Shown piece by piece: positions 24,911 to 38,900 of a stretch of DNA of 64,000 nt (the stretch's first letter is position 1; every line of letters begins with the position of its first letter). Source of the DNA: Temnopleurus reevesii (taxonomy: Eukaryota; Echinodermata; Echinoidea; Temnopleuroida; Temnopleuridae). The notes below the pieces were generated by a model, which saw nothing but the letters and a program-made list of their open reading frames with translations, was not told where the DNA came from and did not search any database. The DNA is taken from NCBI GenBank assembly GCA_036244855.1, contig BQKZ01002302.1, positions 13,799 to 77,798 on the forward strand, given 5' to 3'. The position numbers and the translations under genes are program-made.

Positions 24911-26111
24911 GTTATACCAATTTTGCGCTTTTCAACATCTGAAATATATATTTTCGACTAAATAAAGGCATGCAATCTATTTTCGATACATTTAGGCGGA
25001 AATAGATACGTTCCCTAAATATAATTTCATTTATATTGGCATATCGATCTCTTCTAAATATTGCTTTCACACCAAATTTCTATGATATGAATAAAATAAA
25101 AGCAGGCGGCAAAAAGGACGCTTTTACAGCTGCAGTTTTTCTTAAAATAGACAAGAAGGGATAAGGATATGTATCTTTATCTTAACAATAAGACCGAACA
25201 CGAATCCATTGGGTTTGGCACTCAAATTATGCTTTTAAATATTTAAAAGAAAATCATTTTTCTCTGAGGCTGATATGTTTCATAACAAATATGAGAGAGC
25301 AACTTCCGCGAAAATTGTCAAAAGTGAAAAGCTTCAGTATTGATAATAATGATAATGATGATAATAATAATATTGAGAAAAGGTATATCACTATATGTTT
25401 TAATATTTAACAAGGCATGGCTGCAGCACGGACGATATGTATCTCGAGTTCTAGCAAGCTAATAGAAAAATAAGGGTATATTTAAAAATATAAAAATTGT
25501 TTTAAAAAAATATTGTCATATCTGTTTAATTGTGCATTAAAAATGTTTTGGTTATTATCAAATTTAAACATATTCTATGCTTCATCTTTGTTGTTTTTCT
25601 GCGTTATTATTTTTTCATAAGTCATAATTCTTGCTACACATAATCTAATAAATATGAATCACATATACATTTTTGGCCATCTGACCATATTTTGTGTTTC
25701 ATTAAAGTGGTTTTAATGCAGATGTAATTTTTGCCACTAAGTCTTCTATCCTTATCATAAAGTAATTTTTAACAGGGCAAAGAAGCCATATGCTTAAATC
25801 TCATCTTATCTTATATAATATTAAAACATTGAAATTAATAGATTGTCAGGAAAGTAGAAATTTTCTACATTTACTCCTAATATTTGAAAAACTAAATATA
25901 ATCTGATAATACAAACATAATGGAAGGTATATCAAATTTCTATACGCCCTCCTATTATTTGCGTTTTCTTTTTATAATTATTGATGTGATTTTGTAGGTG
26001 TTTTACAATACGTTTTCCGTTTTCAGTCTTTTTGTTCATTCTTGAATTATATAACGCATTTTAAGCGTAATTTTGATTAATCAATAAAAGATAATGATAA
26101 TGATTCTACAG
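24911..26111. other. AT-rich intergenic, no gene seen
   Basis: A small 'gataat' cluster lies at about 25340-25372. No other feature was recognised. Confidence 0.4.
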
Positions 26112-26274
26112 GAAACACAAACATGGCCCATTGATCGGAAATCCGAGCGATTCAACAATCCCGACGCCGAGAATAGATTTTGACTTTAAAAATCAAATGA
26201 ACATGAACATCCCTAATATGGCTTCATCTGATACAGAAATGAGATTAATTAGTGAAGCTATACAATGGGAAATC
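26112..26274 (+). other. Candidate orphan exon (unrecognised)
   Basis: An AG acceptor (26110-26111) and a good donor, GTAAGC at 26275, bracket 163 bases. They are open in one frame and translate to a non-repetitive peptide of mixed composition. Codons after the first base begin Lys-His-Lys-His-Gly-Pro, and the peptide ends Ala-Ile-Gln-Trp-Glu-Ile. The pyrimidine tract before the acceptor is weak and no partner exon was found. I do not recognise the peptide, and chance is a fair explanation. Confidence 0.15.
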
Positions 26275-26639
26275 GTAAGCCTTCCTTTTCCTACAAGCAA
26301 AGTTTATATTCTTAAATAAAGGGCAGAACGAGGAAGATGATCGTGAATATCATATGCCCTTGATTCATATAGCGCAAAAGGCGTTGCCTCAATGGTGTGA
26401 TATTAAAAGACACCGTCGGAAGGAATCTATCTTCTTCATTCTTTGTCGACGATCTGCTAAACCTTCTTTGATACCGTTTCAACAAAAGAGATGCTGTTTT
26501 AAGAAACTTGCGTGAGAGGAGTAAACGACACTTTATTTAGCACGATTATATCGTTTCCTCTCAATAAAATGGCATACATTTTGAACCGGTAATCATAAAA
26601 GAAGATTATTTGAACTTTTTTCGCTCATTTTCTTCCCCC

Positions 26640-26656
26640 CTTTTTTTTTTTTTTTT
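26640..26656. repeat. Poly-T run
   Basis: A homopolymer T run of about 16 bases after a short poly-C. It could be the reverse tail of a retrosequence but nothing else supports that. Confidence 0.7.
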
Positions 26657-26739
26657 AGGACAGATGGTAATTTAATTTAAGCATGGGTGATGGAGAAGAA
26701 CGAAGGCATGGCGACTCCTTATATAAAACACACATGAAA

Positions 26740-27215
26740 GAACATAAAGACTCACATTTCTCAAACACACATTCAAACATGGACACATACGCACACACAC
26801 ATGCACACATCACTATACACATTTTGTATGTTCATAAAAAATTATACATACATGCTTTGAGCTCACACACTCACACAGGCGTCTATTCTATCTCTATAAC
26901 ACACACAAAATTACACTCCCTCATAATCACACACACATATATACATATACCGTTATGTATGTATATTTACACACACACACCCTTAAACTCACACACTCAC
27001 ATGTATGCATCACTTTCCTCCCTTCTATCTCTCTAAAGCACGTACAAATCACATGCAATAATAATCATAAACACATACCGTTATGTATATGCACAAACAC
27101 CTTTTAAACTCACATGCATCCCTTCTATCTACATAACACATAACAACGTATTCAATCAAAATCGCACACATACACACATACACACACATACAGCTCAGCT
27201 AATACGCACATGATT
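26740..27215. repeat. CA-rich repeat with about 128 bp higher-order unit
   Basis: CA/CATA-rich sequence in which 'taccgttatgtat' recurs at 26949 and 27077. 'aaactcaca' and 'cccttctatct' follow each copy at matching distances, so the simple repeat is organised in units of about 128 bp. The 117-codon frame through it is repeat translation. Confidence 0.75.
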
Positions 27216-28096
27216 ATGCTATACACAAACAGTAAATGCATGAGATGAGCTTTTACTGTAATTCCTTTTTGAAAGACCCAATGCATTTTGATTTTACCAA
27301 AGCAAATTTCGAAATGCATAGCTACCGAGTTGGTCTTTCAATGTGGTATAATGCCCAGCATACGTATGACTATTGTTGCATTTTCTGCCTTATGAAAGGG
27401 GTTACTTTTACAAATATAGATTTCTGCTAAATACGTCTTGACCTTATTCGACTACATGTATTCATCGAGCCATACAAATCATAAGTGGAGAGCTTATACC
27501 TTGGCACACGATTCGTATGTACCGATATTAAATATTTGCTTATACTCAGATTTATTACACAGTCAAATCATATATATAACTAAATGAAATGAACCAATAT
27601 CGGATTTTCTAATTTTCATCAATTTAGGAGAGGTAGGAAATACTGTACATATTATATTTGCTATTTCAATTCTATAATCAAGGCAATACTAATAAATCAT
27701 CCATGTCAGCGCGATCAAATTTTCTAGATTTTCTTTTTAAATGACTTATTAAAAGTCAGGATAATATAACAAATGAAGACCGTCATTTTATTAATCATAT
27801 TTCATCAAATCTTCAATCATGCAAATATCACGATATCTTCATCTTAAACATATTAATAACGACTGATAGAAGAAAGATAAAAGTCTAGAAAAACTAACAA
27901 GAACAATACATGGTGAAACACACAAGCTCTGCAAAACTTTCTGAAATAGCTTAATAGCCCTGCTATAAAATTCTATAAAATGAATATTGATTTGCTTTGA
28001 TTTGATTTTCAGAGAATAATATTAATAAGTGTCTTGACGTTTACTTAAAATATTCAATTCTTTATATCTTTAGCTTAAATTTATAATAATTCTGAA
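27216..28096. other. Intergenic, no gene seen
   Basis: AT-rich; nothing recognised. Confidence 0.4.
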
Positions 28097-28218
28097 GATA
28101 TCCCTCAAATCCAAGAGCTAATCTTTATCACCACCGCTAGAAATATTTGTAGTTATACTGTAGATATCCCTCAAATCCAAAAGTCAATCTTTATAACCAC
28201 TGCACCGGTAGAAATATG
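28097..28218. repeat. Two-copy tandem repeat, period 66 bp
   Basis: 'gatatccctcaaatccaa' begins at 28097 and again at 28163, each followed by a similar 'aatctttat' and 'accac' block and a 'gaaatat' end. Confidence 0.75.
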
Positions 28219-28951
28219 AAATAAGGAAAAACTAGTACTAGTAGAAGTTACGATTGTTGTACGACCGAATATGTAGCGGTGGATGGGTCTTCACTTATGA
28301 AGGCGCACATGTTTTCCCCCCTTAATTTCCTTTTTAGTTCTTTTCTTTTTTTTTCCAATCGATTTAATTCAATTTGCCTGTTAAGGATCTAGTTCACCAA
28401 TAGCAAGGCGCTTAGACACGCCAGTATTAACCGCCATATAAATGTTATATTAATTATTAAAGAAAGAAAATAAATTTTATGATTGTTGGTGTAATTGTAC
28501 GATCGAATACGTATGCAGAACGGCACCCAATGGATTCATCAGTGAGGAAGGGCGGGGTCGGTGACTTTGATCGAGGGCATTACCTTCTCCGCGTTGTAAC
28601 GAGAGTTTGGTTACTATGAATGGTCAATATTTATCTCTTCAACAAAAGCGAGTATTTTACCAAATCTTTGATGAATTATACCATCAATTGAATCAAATTG
28701 GGAAAATCGCTTCAATGATCTTCAAAAACCTCAATTTAAGAGGTGTTTTATATCTGCGTCAGTGGCATACCTGAAGCAAATTCACTGTAAACTTCATAAA
28801 CAAGTTTATGAATGTATTTGATCGAGCTTGCGACCTTTCATGATTGATATCAGAAAAAGGTGGATTTATCAAGGATCATTAGTTTGTAAAGGAGGAATGC
28901 AAGGCCTTGGGTCTAACAATTGATAACTATACAAACATTTTTATCTATCTG

Positions 28952-28955
<4 letters not shown>

Positions 28956-28983
<28 letters not shown>

Positions 28984-28984
28984 N
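28956..28984. repeat. Poly-A run ending in a single N
   Basis: 28 A bases followed by one N at 28984. The N probably marks a join or an unresolved homopolymer in the assembly. Confidence 0.9.
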
Positions 28985-30500
28985 TCACACAAGATATACT
29001 AATCATTATATAAATTTTGAGCAGAGTAGAGTAATTTTTATGAAATATCAGGGACCTTATGCTTGCAGACTTTATGTAAGCGTACAAAAAATAAAGGGGA
29101 GATATTAATATATAAAATAATACTGTAAAATACATGACGACCAGCTGTTTATTTATCTACCTTTTTAATATATGTTTCATTTCATTTAATATCAAGTTAA
29201 ACTTAAATATAGCATTTTTAAAGTTTTTTTTAAAGATGTATGGTTTAAATGAAATGCCCTTAGAATTGTTGATATGATGGGATTTTTTTGTCCTCATGCA
29301 ACGATACCCTGTGGCTAAATTCACTTCGTGAAAGCACGGTTGGACGATATCGTCATATCATCATTAGTTCGTGCACCCTACAGAGGGTACACAAAGTATT
29401 TATATAAAAATATTCACCGTGATATAACAGTGAGCAGAAGGGGAAAAAAACAAAACAAGTTTCATTGTAATCAAGAAAGCCTGATGATATCCAGTCATAA
29501 TGTTGGTTTATCGTGTATATTTGATTCATATAAAAATGTTTCATTATTATGAATCATATATCTAATGTGAAGGCATTAAATATGACTATGCATGATTGAA
29601 CAAGATGTCTAAATAAGCTACTCAAACCATAGACCTACTTAGGTGTATGCTCAAACCAACAATTGCCCATTATCATCGTGGTTTAATATGCCTGTTTGAT
29701 TCTCCACGATTACCATGCTCTTCAAATCAAGATAAATATACTTTAGCGGTTAAACAGAGTTATGTAAACAGAGCTATGACATCATCACCGAGTGGTCTAT
29801 CTCCTTTTATCCATAGACAAACATTTACACAGATCACAAATAGCTCGATTTTGACAGATAATTTGAAACAATCGGGGTTCATGGACTCACATATTTAATG
29901 CCAAGAATCAAATTACATGTAACAATCATTTTTTAGAGGAACAATTTTTATTTTAAATCTTAAAGTGGATAATTATTCCTTGCAGTTTCCTACATTTTTA
30001 AGAAAAGTGGTCTGGCAAGACTGAATATCTAAAATAAATGTTACACGGCCCTCTAAACTGTGGAACACGGGAACAAGACTTGGTAGACATCGGTTAATAT
30101 TATATCTGAAAAATGCCATCAAAATCAAGGGTAAAAAGATTTTCTTCAATCAGAAAATAAGTGTTTTCTCTTCAGAGGTGTGCCTGGAATGGGTCTAATA
30201 GAGTTATACCATAGAGTTCGTATCTATACGTATATTCCATCACTATACTGATTTGACTTTGGTAAGAAATGAAGACCTTTCAATAAGCAATAATCTAAGT
30301 ACAAAATTTATCATTTTTCTTGAGGTATTACTAGATACAGGCCATTCTACAGTCAACCATCGAAAAAAAAACTTTAGGAAAAATAAATAAACTAAAATAA
30401 TGGACGAAATATTTCACAGTGCTCTAACCTTATTAATCATGTCTGATAAGAGGGGTGATTTACTGTTATAAAACTTTGAATTATTATGTGTACTCAAGAG
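28985..30500. other. AT-rich intergenic, no gene seen
   Basis: Nothing recognisable. Confidence 0.4.
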
Positions 30501-31160
30501 TTTAATGCAAAAAGAGCATTGGTGAGCAAACAGAAAAGGTTGCACGCTTGGAAGACTTGCCTGACAGCCCGTTCCTGCAGCCCCGCCCCCCTTCCATTCT
30601 GTCTGTGCCGTCTCAATGACAACAGACCAAGATAGACACAAACACCATTCCTCGCATACCTGGGCCACTATTTTGGCAGACAAACAGTATCCATGGCAAC
30701 GGTGATTGTCCACAAACCTGTACTTTTGGAACTAGGGAACAAAGTACAAGGCTGACAAGGAGTGTCTCGTTGTTCGGCGTAGTCTCGGAAAAAGAACTTT
30801 ATTCACCGCTCAAAGTCTAATGAAATTCAGTTATTTCTATATAGAGCTAGAGATGGACATGCAGCCTGTACACATGCAGCGCTGCTTGCCATGAGACCGG
30901 TGACGTCCCAAAGAACCGATGGCCAGCAAGAGCAGCAAGCACACAGGATCATCTGGAACTTTATTCAAAACTGAAATCAATGTCCAGTATTTTGTCAACA
31001 GTACAGGAGATAGATTGTGTATGAACAGGTCGCACTGCTTGTCAAAAGACAGGTAACCCCAATACCCCCAAAAGGCTGAAGTCCGACGGCCTGAAGTAGC
31101 AAAAGGGCGCAATGGACGAAAGCCCATTAGCAAGACACCATCGTTGACCATAAACATTCA
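30501..31160. other. GC-elevated patch of unknown nature
   Basis: Composition is clearly more GC-rich than the flanks. It has two adjacent minus-strand open frames (30414-30713 and 30837-31157), neither with a domain, signal or splice layout that I recognise. It could be a decayed gene, a non-coding exon or a regulatory element. Confidence 0.25.
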
Positions 31161-33076
31161 CAGAAACAGATAAAAATTCCGTAATACATTTCTATTTATT
31201 TTATGCTTTCATGTACAGAAAGACGCATAAAATATATTTTAAAAAACGAAACAAACATCGTCTGATGTTGAATACGTTCGGCTTTCGCTCGACGCGCATG
31301 CCAATGTTAGCTAAACTAACCTCCAGTGCATAAAGAACTTACTATAAGTTAACAAATTGAATACTGAATTCTGAAATTCGCATATGCTTTGTGCAGGGAT
31401 TACCAGGTTCCAGTAGTCAATTGGTTAAAATAATGATAGCCATCATTTGGCTAACAGCGTAATTAGTGGTTATGCATTTGAATTGTACACTCTCAGAAGA
31501 CTAAAAGTCCCAAAGACCAAAGCCAAAGGCAAAGGCAAATATCTGTAGGCATAGCTGGGCAGCAAACAAGATTACTTGTTTGTTTTTCTCTCTTGATGAC
31601 GTTTTCAATAGGCTAAGTCATAGATACTCAATCCCATCATAACACAAATGTAAACTTTTCAGAGGAAAATCAGTACCAACACCAAGATCAACGAAAATCG
31701 ATATTCTTCATTGTTTGTCTTAGCGCGTACGAAGACATTGGACCTATCCGGGTCGAGTACAATTACTTCCGGGTTGCTGACCCCTTAAAGCGAATAATAA
31801 CTTGTTAACCAGGATGAAAGATGTTTTCATACATTCTATTCAGGATGTCGGAAGGGATATGATTGCAGATTATTCACCAACCCCATCCTATCACTGCACA
31901 ATTTGACCATTTGCTGACGATTTAAACCACCAAATATTAAGAAGTAACGCAGAATACTCACTATACCTTATTTTTCCAAGAGCACAGCCGTATTGGTTTG
32001 TATATAAACATAACATGTGGTATGGGTTACATGAGAAAAGGTTAGAAGAAATTAGCAAACATTACACAAAGGTATATCAAAATAATAACATGTCCCTTGT
32101 TGACATTATTTTCCACGAAACTTTACAACGTAATTTTGAGCATGATTGGTAAAATTCTTGAAAAATATCCGACTATATCCCACATATTCGTTATCTGCAA
32201 TTGATACGAGTTTCACTGTCCTGTGTAGATGTTTACTTTAATGTTATAAATAAGCATGCTTAATGTTACGGACGAACTAAAGAAAGATTGAAGAACGTTA
32301 TTGAGTATTATTTCACACTAAACATTTCTCAATCATTCAGCACAAGAACTGATAACAGTGGGGCTTAAAATCTTTCGTAACTTGGTGAAAAGGCGCAATG
32401 GTGTATAAGGAAAATTTATAGCTTCCTCCCATCTTTTATGAAGATTATATTTTGTTTGTTTTTTTGTAACAGAACTAGAAATTTGCTTTAACTGAGACGT
32501 GACAATGTTTCCGGAATTGTACCAACATTTCCTCCAAGCAAATCATATTATTTGTCGACTGACATATAGTTCAACTCAGGACAACTCCACCCACAGAATG
32601 AATCCATTAGTGCAAGGGGTCTGCAAAAGGAGTATACGGCTTTCCAAAATGAACACACATGTAAATATTTCGGGATGTGGACCAAGAATGAACTTGACAA
32701 TGCCATAAAAAATGGAGAGAAAGCAAACAAAAAAGTGCGGTGTATAGCACAAAAAGCCTCTCGACCAAAGTTTATTTGTGTTTGGTTTCATAGTTGGACG
32801 GTCGCATAGCAACGGTTTGGATTGAACTCTTGGTTCCCTGTCTTCCGTTGCCCTTGGCCTTGGTACATGGTATTATGGTCCTGCAGTGACCACGTTTGGC
32901 AGAAGAATACAGTCAAATACCAACACGTCTTCAAATATCCATTCATTAATTTCTTGATCAATACTTATGCGAGGCGCGAAATCAAAATGCGTTAGGGTTA
33001 TTTCTAGCAACACTCGAGGACGCATCTATAAAAGTATTATGTTGGAAGTGTCAATGTAAGCTAATAAGATAGTTTT
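31161..33076. other. Intergenic, no gene seen
   Basis: No recognised feature. 32490-32830 is somewhat less AT-rich, with short frames on both strands and no domain. Confidence 0.4.
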
Positions 33077-33241
33077 CGAGGTTGTAAGATGTTTATTTTC
33101 TCGTTTTCGGACTTCTAGAACCTTCCGAATTGATGAAAATAAGCAAAAATGGACCTGTCAATTTTCAAAGTAAACTTAGAAAATACCTGTCGAGGTCGTG
33201 ACCTGTTTATTTTCTGGTTTACTCGGCTTCTGGAACCTTCC
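33077..33241. repeat. Two-copy direct repeat, period about 114 bp
   Basis: 'cgaggttgtaagatgtttat' at 33077 and 'cgaggtcgtgacctgtttat' at 33191 are each followed by 'tttct', a 'ggacttct'- or 'ggcttct'-type block, and 'gaaccttcc'. Confidence 0.75.
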
Positions 33242-35660
33242 CCTTCTTGTATTCACTTTGGAAATAATTGTAAAAGAGAAATATAATCATTTGATCATGA
33301 CTTCCTTGAGCGATTGTTACACTTTATAATACATTAGCTATGACCTCCCGGGTTTCTCGAGGCTTCGTTGAAGCATGTATCGAATTCTCCATGAACTTTT
33401 TTTTAAAGATTATTTCAAACCGAGGAACTGTTTCGAACCGATCTGCACAGAGAACAGCTGTTGCATGAAGATCGGGATATACACCGACATAGCAGCAACT
33501 TTGCTCGTTTTCAAACATGGCAATAAAATTAGACGAACGATAACGATAAATGGACTTTGCTGTAATTGCAAGGTAATGAAATTTGGGCCAAGAAATGCAA
33601 GTAGAATATTCCAAACGATTCTGTAATGCCAAATTTGACGTGTGCATTTACGAATTTCTGTTGGTTTTTCTATATAAATAAACTTAAGTAATATGGCGAC
33701 CGACCTGCTTTGTAGACCTAAAGTTAATACCATGGAATATACCTGTATATCCGCTTCCTACGGAAGGTGTCTCAGAGATGATCAGGAAAAAAGAAAATCA
33801 GCTTTACTTTCCTGCAAGTTTTATTTGTCTCGAAAGAATCACTCGTTCAAGGTTTAATTTATTCACGTCACCGGAGTCATTGATTTTCACTGTTCTTTTT
33901 TATGGTTTCAGTATGTCATCGCCACTTTTAGACAGGAAATTGTAAAGTTGATCATAGTTTGAACTAATTTTGAAATACATAGGCCTATATGTTTGCTTTG
34001 AGGCCTTATAAAATATGTATCACATGGACATAATCTCAAAGTGAATCCTTATTTTGGGAGAAAGGAAACAATTTTTGAAGAGCCAATCTCAAACTTCTAA
34101 GCCGGAAATGCATAAACTTCATCGTATGTACAAGAGTGGACCACTCCTGCCGATTAAAGTATTTTTTGCTGAGACGCCAACATTCCGGAATAAGCAGGAG
34201 GATATACATTAAATAAGAAGCAACAAACAGCTGAACCCAGTACTTTCTCATGATAGAATCTTACGGTTTTTCCATGTTCCAGGCCCCAGATACAGGAACA
34301 CTAAGTAAATGGACAAAAGTTTTAAGAAAGATGACAATCTTAGTTCAATCACTAAATATAAGTCAGTACTCGAATTGTTGTTTCTTACCGAAAAATATGG
34401 TTGGATTCTTTGTGAGAAAGAGCCGCAGTCTTAATGTTTCTTAACCATTTCAATCATTTTCGCAACCTGGTTTACGAGCGAATAAAGTCATATGCGACAC
34501 ACGGTTGATACTACTCTTTAGCATCATATTCATAAACGTTTTAAATCAAATTTCAATTTTTTTTTTGTACTTAGAAGTATTTATTTTGAATAACAAAATT
34601 AAAGGAAGAATACATCATAAACTAACATAATAAAATTACATAACTAAATCATATACAGGCTTATTTATGAAAAAAAAATAACAAAAGACAATCATAATAT
34701 TTTCGTGACGCAGCACTTCATAAGTCAACAATTATTTCAATAAAAATAAGGATGGAATATGCTCAACGATCCTACAGCGATAAAACGAGGGAAGAGTGGC
34801 GTAAACCTAACACAACTTTTCACGTTTCCTACATTTATTCGAATGGAAAACATTATTTAGTGCGTGAATAACCGCACAATTCAGTCCCTGCTGTGAGATG
34901 GGGTGAATATGAACCCCGAGGTAAAAAAAAAAAACGATTAGGCAGTCAAATTCTACTTTTCTTATAAATTATTTGCTTTTATTTTTTTTCCAGCACACAG
35001 ATTATGGGGAGGAAGAGAATTTACATTATACACATCATGCACATGGGATGTTCCACATTACATAAGAAAATTGACATCTTTGGTCACTGAGCAGTACATA
35101 AAAATGGAAATATTAATATCTCGCATATTTCTTTTGCAAAAATTCAAACTATATTCGTTTTTAAGGTCAAGAGCAGGTACAAATGCAAATTTTCCTTTGT
35201 GCAAAAAGTTTCTTTTATAATCATAATCCCATGGACCTTATCAAAATCGATACGGACTGGAAATGTCAAATATTATTGAGATTTATCACTCCCCGTTGTG
35301 TCATAGATTAGTTTTTAATCCAACACAATTATGTATACGTGGAAATTAAACGACGATTTCTGTGTAATACCTTTTCTGCTGGTCTTCAGTTAGACACACA
35401 GTGTTTGTTTCAGAGAAGATGTACCATTTGTTTATGTTGTATTGTTTTAATGTATTCATGAACCTATAACATTATTTTAAACCTACATAGACATTCGAGA
35501 ACATTAAGGAAAGAAATTGCCAGAGCTAGAGAGCCGGAAACTGGATGTATAATAAATGGTCTGAGAAATAATGATCATAGACCGAAGACATAAACAACAT
35601 GATTGCAAAATAAGTTTTAAAAATCGGGATTATAATGTCTAATTCCCCTACATCCCACTA
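33242..35660. other. Intergenic, no gene seen
   Basis: Several 60-110-codon frames occur on both strands (such as 33324-33647 and 34036-34251). None has recognisable domains, and overlapping frames on opposite strands argue against coding. Confidence 0.4.
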
Positions 35661-35679
35661 TCCTATTTCAGTTCTCTCT

Positions 35680-35717
<38 letters not shown>
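35661..35717. repeat. Poly-C plus (TC)n microsatellite
   Basis: A run of about 11 C bases flows into about 14 TC dinucleotides. Confidence 0.95.
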
Positions 35718-35718
<1 letters not shown>

Positions 35719-35909
35719 GATCAACTTTATATCACAAGTTTAAGCAGAATACAAAACTTCTTTATGATAATGATAATAACAACGTAATTTATGATAGGGA
35801 GTTTTATACGGGCACATTCAAATCGCAAAATTTCTAGCAACGGCAATAAACTAAAAACGAAAAATTTGAATCTTTAAGGTATGAATGAACGTTTAGTAAA
35901 TAGAAGACA

Positions 35910-35970
35910 TACACACACAAACAAACAAACACACGCACCCACACACACATACACACACACACATACATAG
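35910..35970. repeat. (CA)n microsatellite
   Basis: Interrupted ACAC/CATA dinucleotides with an 'acaaacaaacaaac' start. Confidence 0.9.
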
Positions 35971-38900
35971 ACATACGGTCACACTAACATTAATTACCGT
36001 GCAACGTTGCCTTTGGTGTCTGTAGTGCGTTGCGGATCACTGCAGAAGTAATGCCCAAACGACCCATGCTTAATCCAATGATAATAATAAAAAAAAAATC
36101 CCAAGTTGACTTTAAAATTCAAACTTGCGCCTTTACCGGGATGCTGTGTAGACTAACTTCCCATGTTCCCAGTGGACTTTGGTACAGCTAGCAACGCTGA
36201 AAACATATCGGGATCAACATTATACTAGGCACCTGGCTGGTGTGACATCATGAGCTAACAACCGAAACACCATGTACTGTGTACTGGCAACCGAGTCAGC
36301 CTGGGTCAACCAGGTCTAAAGAACAACGGAAATACAGTCAAGGGGTGATACAGGGTATGTTAAAAAAAGTTTCTCAAATTTTAAAATCAAATTATTAATT
36401 TGTGTATAGTCATGTTGGGATAGGGCAAGAATTATTTCAACCAAAATCAAAGAAGTTTCCATTTGCTAGACTGCAGTTGCTTGAGATAGTTTATCTTCTT
36501 TTTTTTAATCAGACCAGGGAGGTGCCACTCCATTCTAAGAATCAGACAAGTTTTTCAAATTTGCCGATACCTTGCAAGGAACGAAAAATGTCATATTTCT
36601 CTGCTTAGACTCGAACACAACTTTGCTAAATAAATGAAATCAGTGTCTGGTAAGTATCCCGACATACATTGAATATTGTTCATTCGTGAACTAAAGAATT
36701 CTCTTACTAATTCTTATAAGTAACACAATAGTTGCGATTTGGGCATTTGACAAGCGGATTTGGCGCCATTTGAATTGTTTAATTATATAAAATACATCTT
36801 TGGTAGCACTTTATGTTAATTTGGGAGCGGAACGAAATTCAAAATGTCACTAATGCTGTCACTACCACAGGTTCTGAGAAAACTCTAAAATTAACACGCT
36901 ATAGATGAATAATGAATGATATAAATACACGGCACTTTATATCAAGAACACTTTTCAATATACGTTCATGCGATAAAAGCGTAATTGTAGCCGACCTAAT
37001 TATCATATCAAAACCTACCAGCAAAACTTCCAACTTTCTCCGTATACACACACTATTCTGATGCAATCTAGGCTTGTTCATATAACTGTGAAAAGCACAA
37101 TAAATCCATGATCTTCGATTTCAATAGATGCGATGATGTCACAAATAGGAAAACCATTTCAAGGAACTCGGGTGTAAACTATTCTTCGAACTCACTTAAA
37201 ACTTTCAAAGGCCATTGTGGGGTGCCAAGCCAAGCATGCGAAAGGGGATTCCAAACAAAAGATGCGCTGGATAGGGTCACTTTTATTGTTATAGAAGTGC
37301 CCCATGATAGAATCACTTTCTATCATTGTCTAGCGAGGCATCCTATAGTGTCTATATGAAAGAATAGGAGATGCACTCCTTCCCTAATAACAAAAAAAGA
37401 GTCACTATCTACTTTGAACTGAAGGAAACTCCCTTGGTCCTAAGTAGGGAATTCCATGCACAATAGTGATAGTTCTGTGAGTCATTAATCATGCACGGTT
37501 ATGTAACATAGCAAGACAAACAATGTATAATCAACACTCAGCGTTTTCTCTGAAATTCATTTGATTAAATATTACAGCGGAAATTACAGTTATTCCGAAT
37601 AAAGATGCCCTTAATTTGTCTGATACTCTCAAAAAGTCATAGGAAATTTACTGATATTAAATTGCAATGCTATTTCGAAATAAATTATCTAAAATGGGTC
37701 AAAAATATAAATGTCAAGATGAAATGAAACTGGATATGGCAACAAATATCATATAATATTTAAAAAGTTATATACTTTTGTTGAATCATTTTCTTGAAAA
37801 CATATTTAGGGGCCAAGGTCAAGAGGATTTTCTATCTTAAAGATAATTTTGTGGGACCCAAAGACAAAACGAAAATTAATCCTGGCAAGCACATAGAAGA
37901 CACTCTTGATGTTAAGAATTTTCCGGTAAAATATTTAAATTCGCATAACATCCCATAATGATTATAATAAACTATTTTTTCTACTATTTGTAATGACCGT
38001 TGTCATAAAATTCGAGACTTTGAATAAATCGGATGACATCATAATAATTATTTTGTGATCAGTGCGAATATACTTTCATACTAAGAAACGTGTTTCCTCC
38101 TACCTTCACAGAATTTTTTTTTTCATTCGAAATAATAAAACATTCTATTTAAAGATTTTACGATGTACTTCACTGTTTTTAGAATGACATATTAAAAAAT
38201 TTCACTTCTAAATTTACTTCCCTATATGTCATCCAACGAACTATAAACGAATAATACTTCCTCAAACTGTACCATGTAAATGTAAGATAATAATATCATC
38301 AATATATAAACCTTTTCAATAAGTCTCCTCTTGATTTTATGGTCCAGTAAAGTATTCTCTTATAACCATATATTTATTGCTATTTCAAACCGCTACTTAT
38401 TAACCGACCAGACAAAAAGTTTGGTGAAGATTTCTTCAGTATTCTACTTCCACGATATTACGAATTATATTCTTGTCATAACTTTCAAAGAACCAAAGTA
38501 TAACTACAACTTCTGCATTGATTAACATAACGATATCCATTTTATTTTAGCATTTGTGTCTAATTGTTGGGAATTATGTTTAATTCTCTGATATTGTCTA
38601 TCTTCTATACAACATCACCTAAGCAAGTATTTATACCATGTTCATGTCGGATATAAGACAATATAAAATAATATATGAAGTATATTAGGAATTGTCAAAT
38701 GTATGCAGGTTATAATATTTTATCAAAGATGAAAGCCCGAGGAGGCGGGCTGTAAGTAAGCCGAAGATATAACACATTTTGTTATTTCTGGACGCGCTCT
38801 TACATTTTGACTTATTAGTTAGTACAATTTGGTCTTTCCTTTATGCGCTTGTATCAACGCATACAAACTAGTATAACTGAAAAATATAAATGAGACAAAT

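Noticed and set aside
26683..27036. 117-codon His/Thr-rich open frame
   Set aside because: CA-rich repeat translation, organised by a DNA-level unit of about 128 bp.
33324..33733. Overlapping 83-107-codon frames on both strands
   Set aside because: Opposite-strand frames overlap, lack domains and differ in composition; treated as chance.
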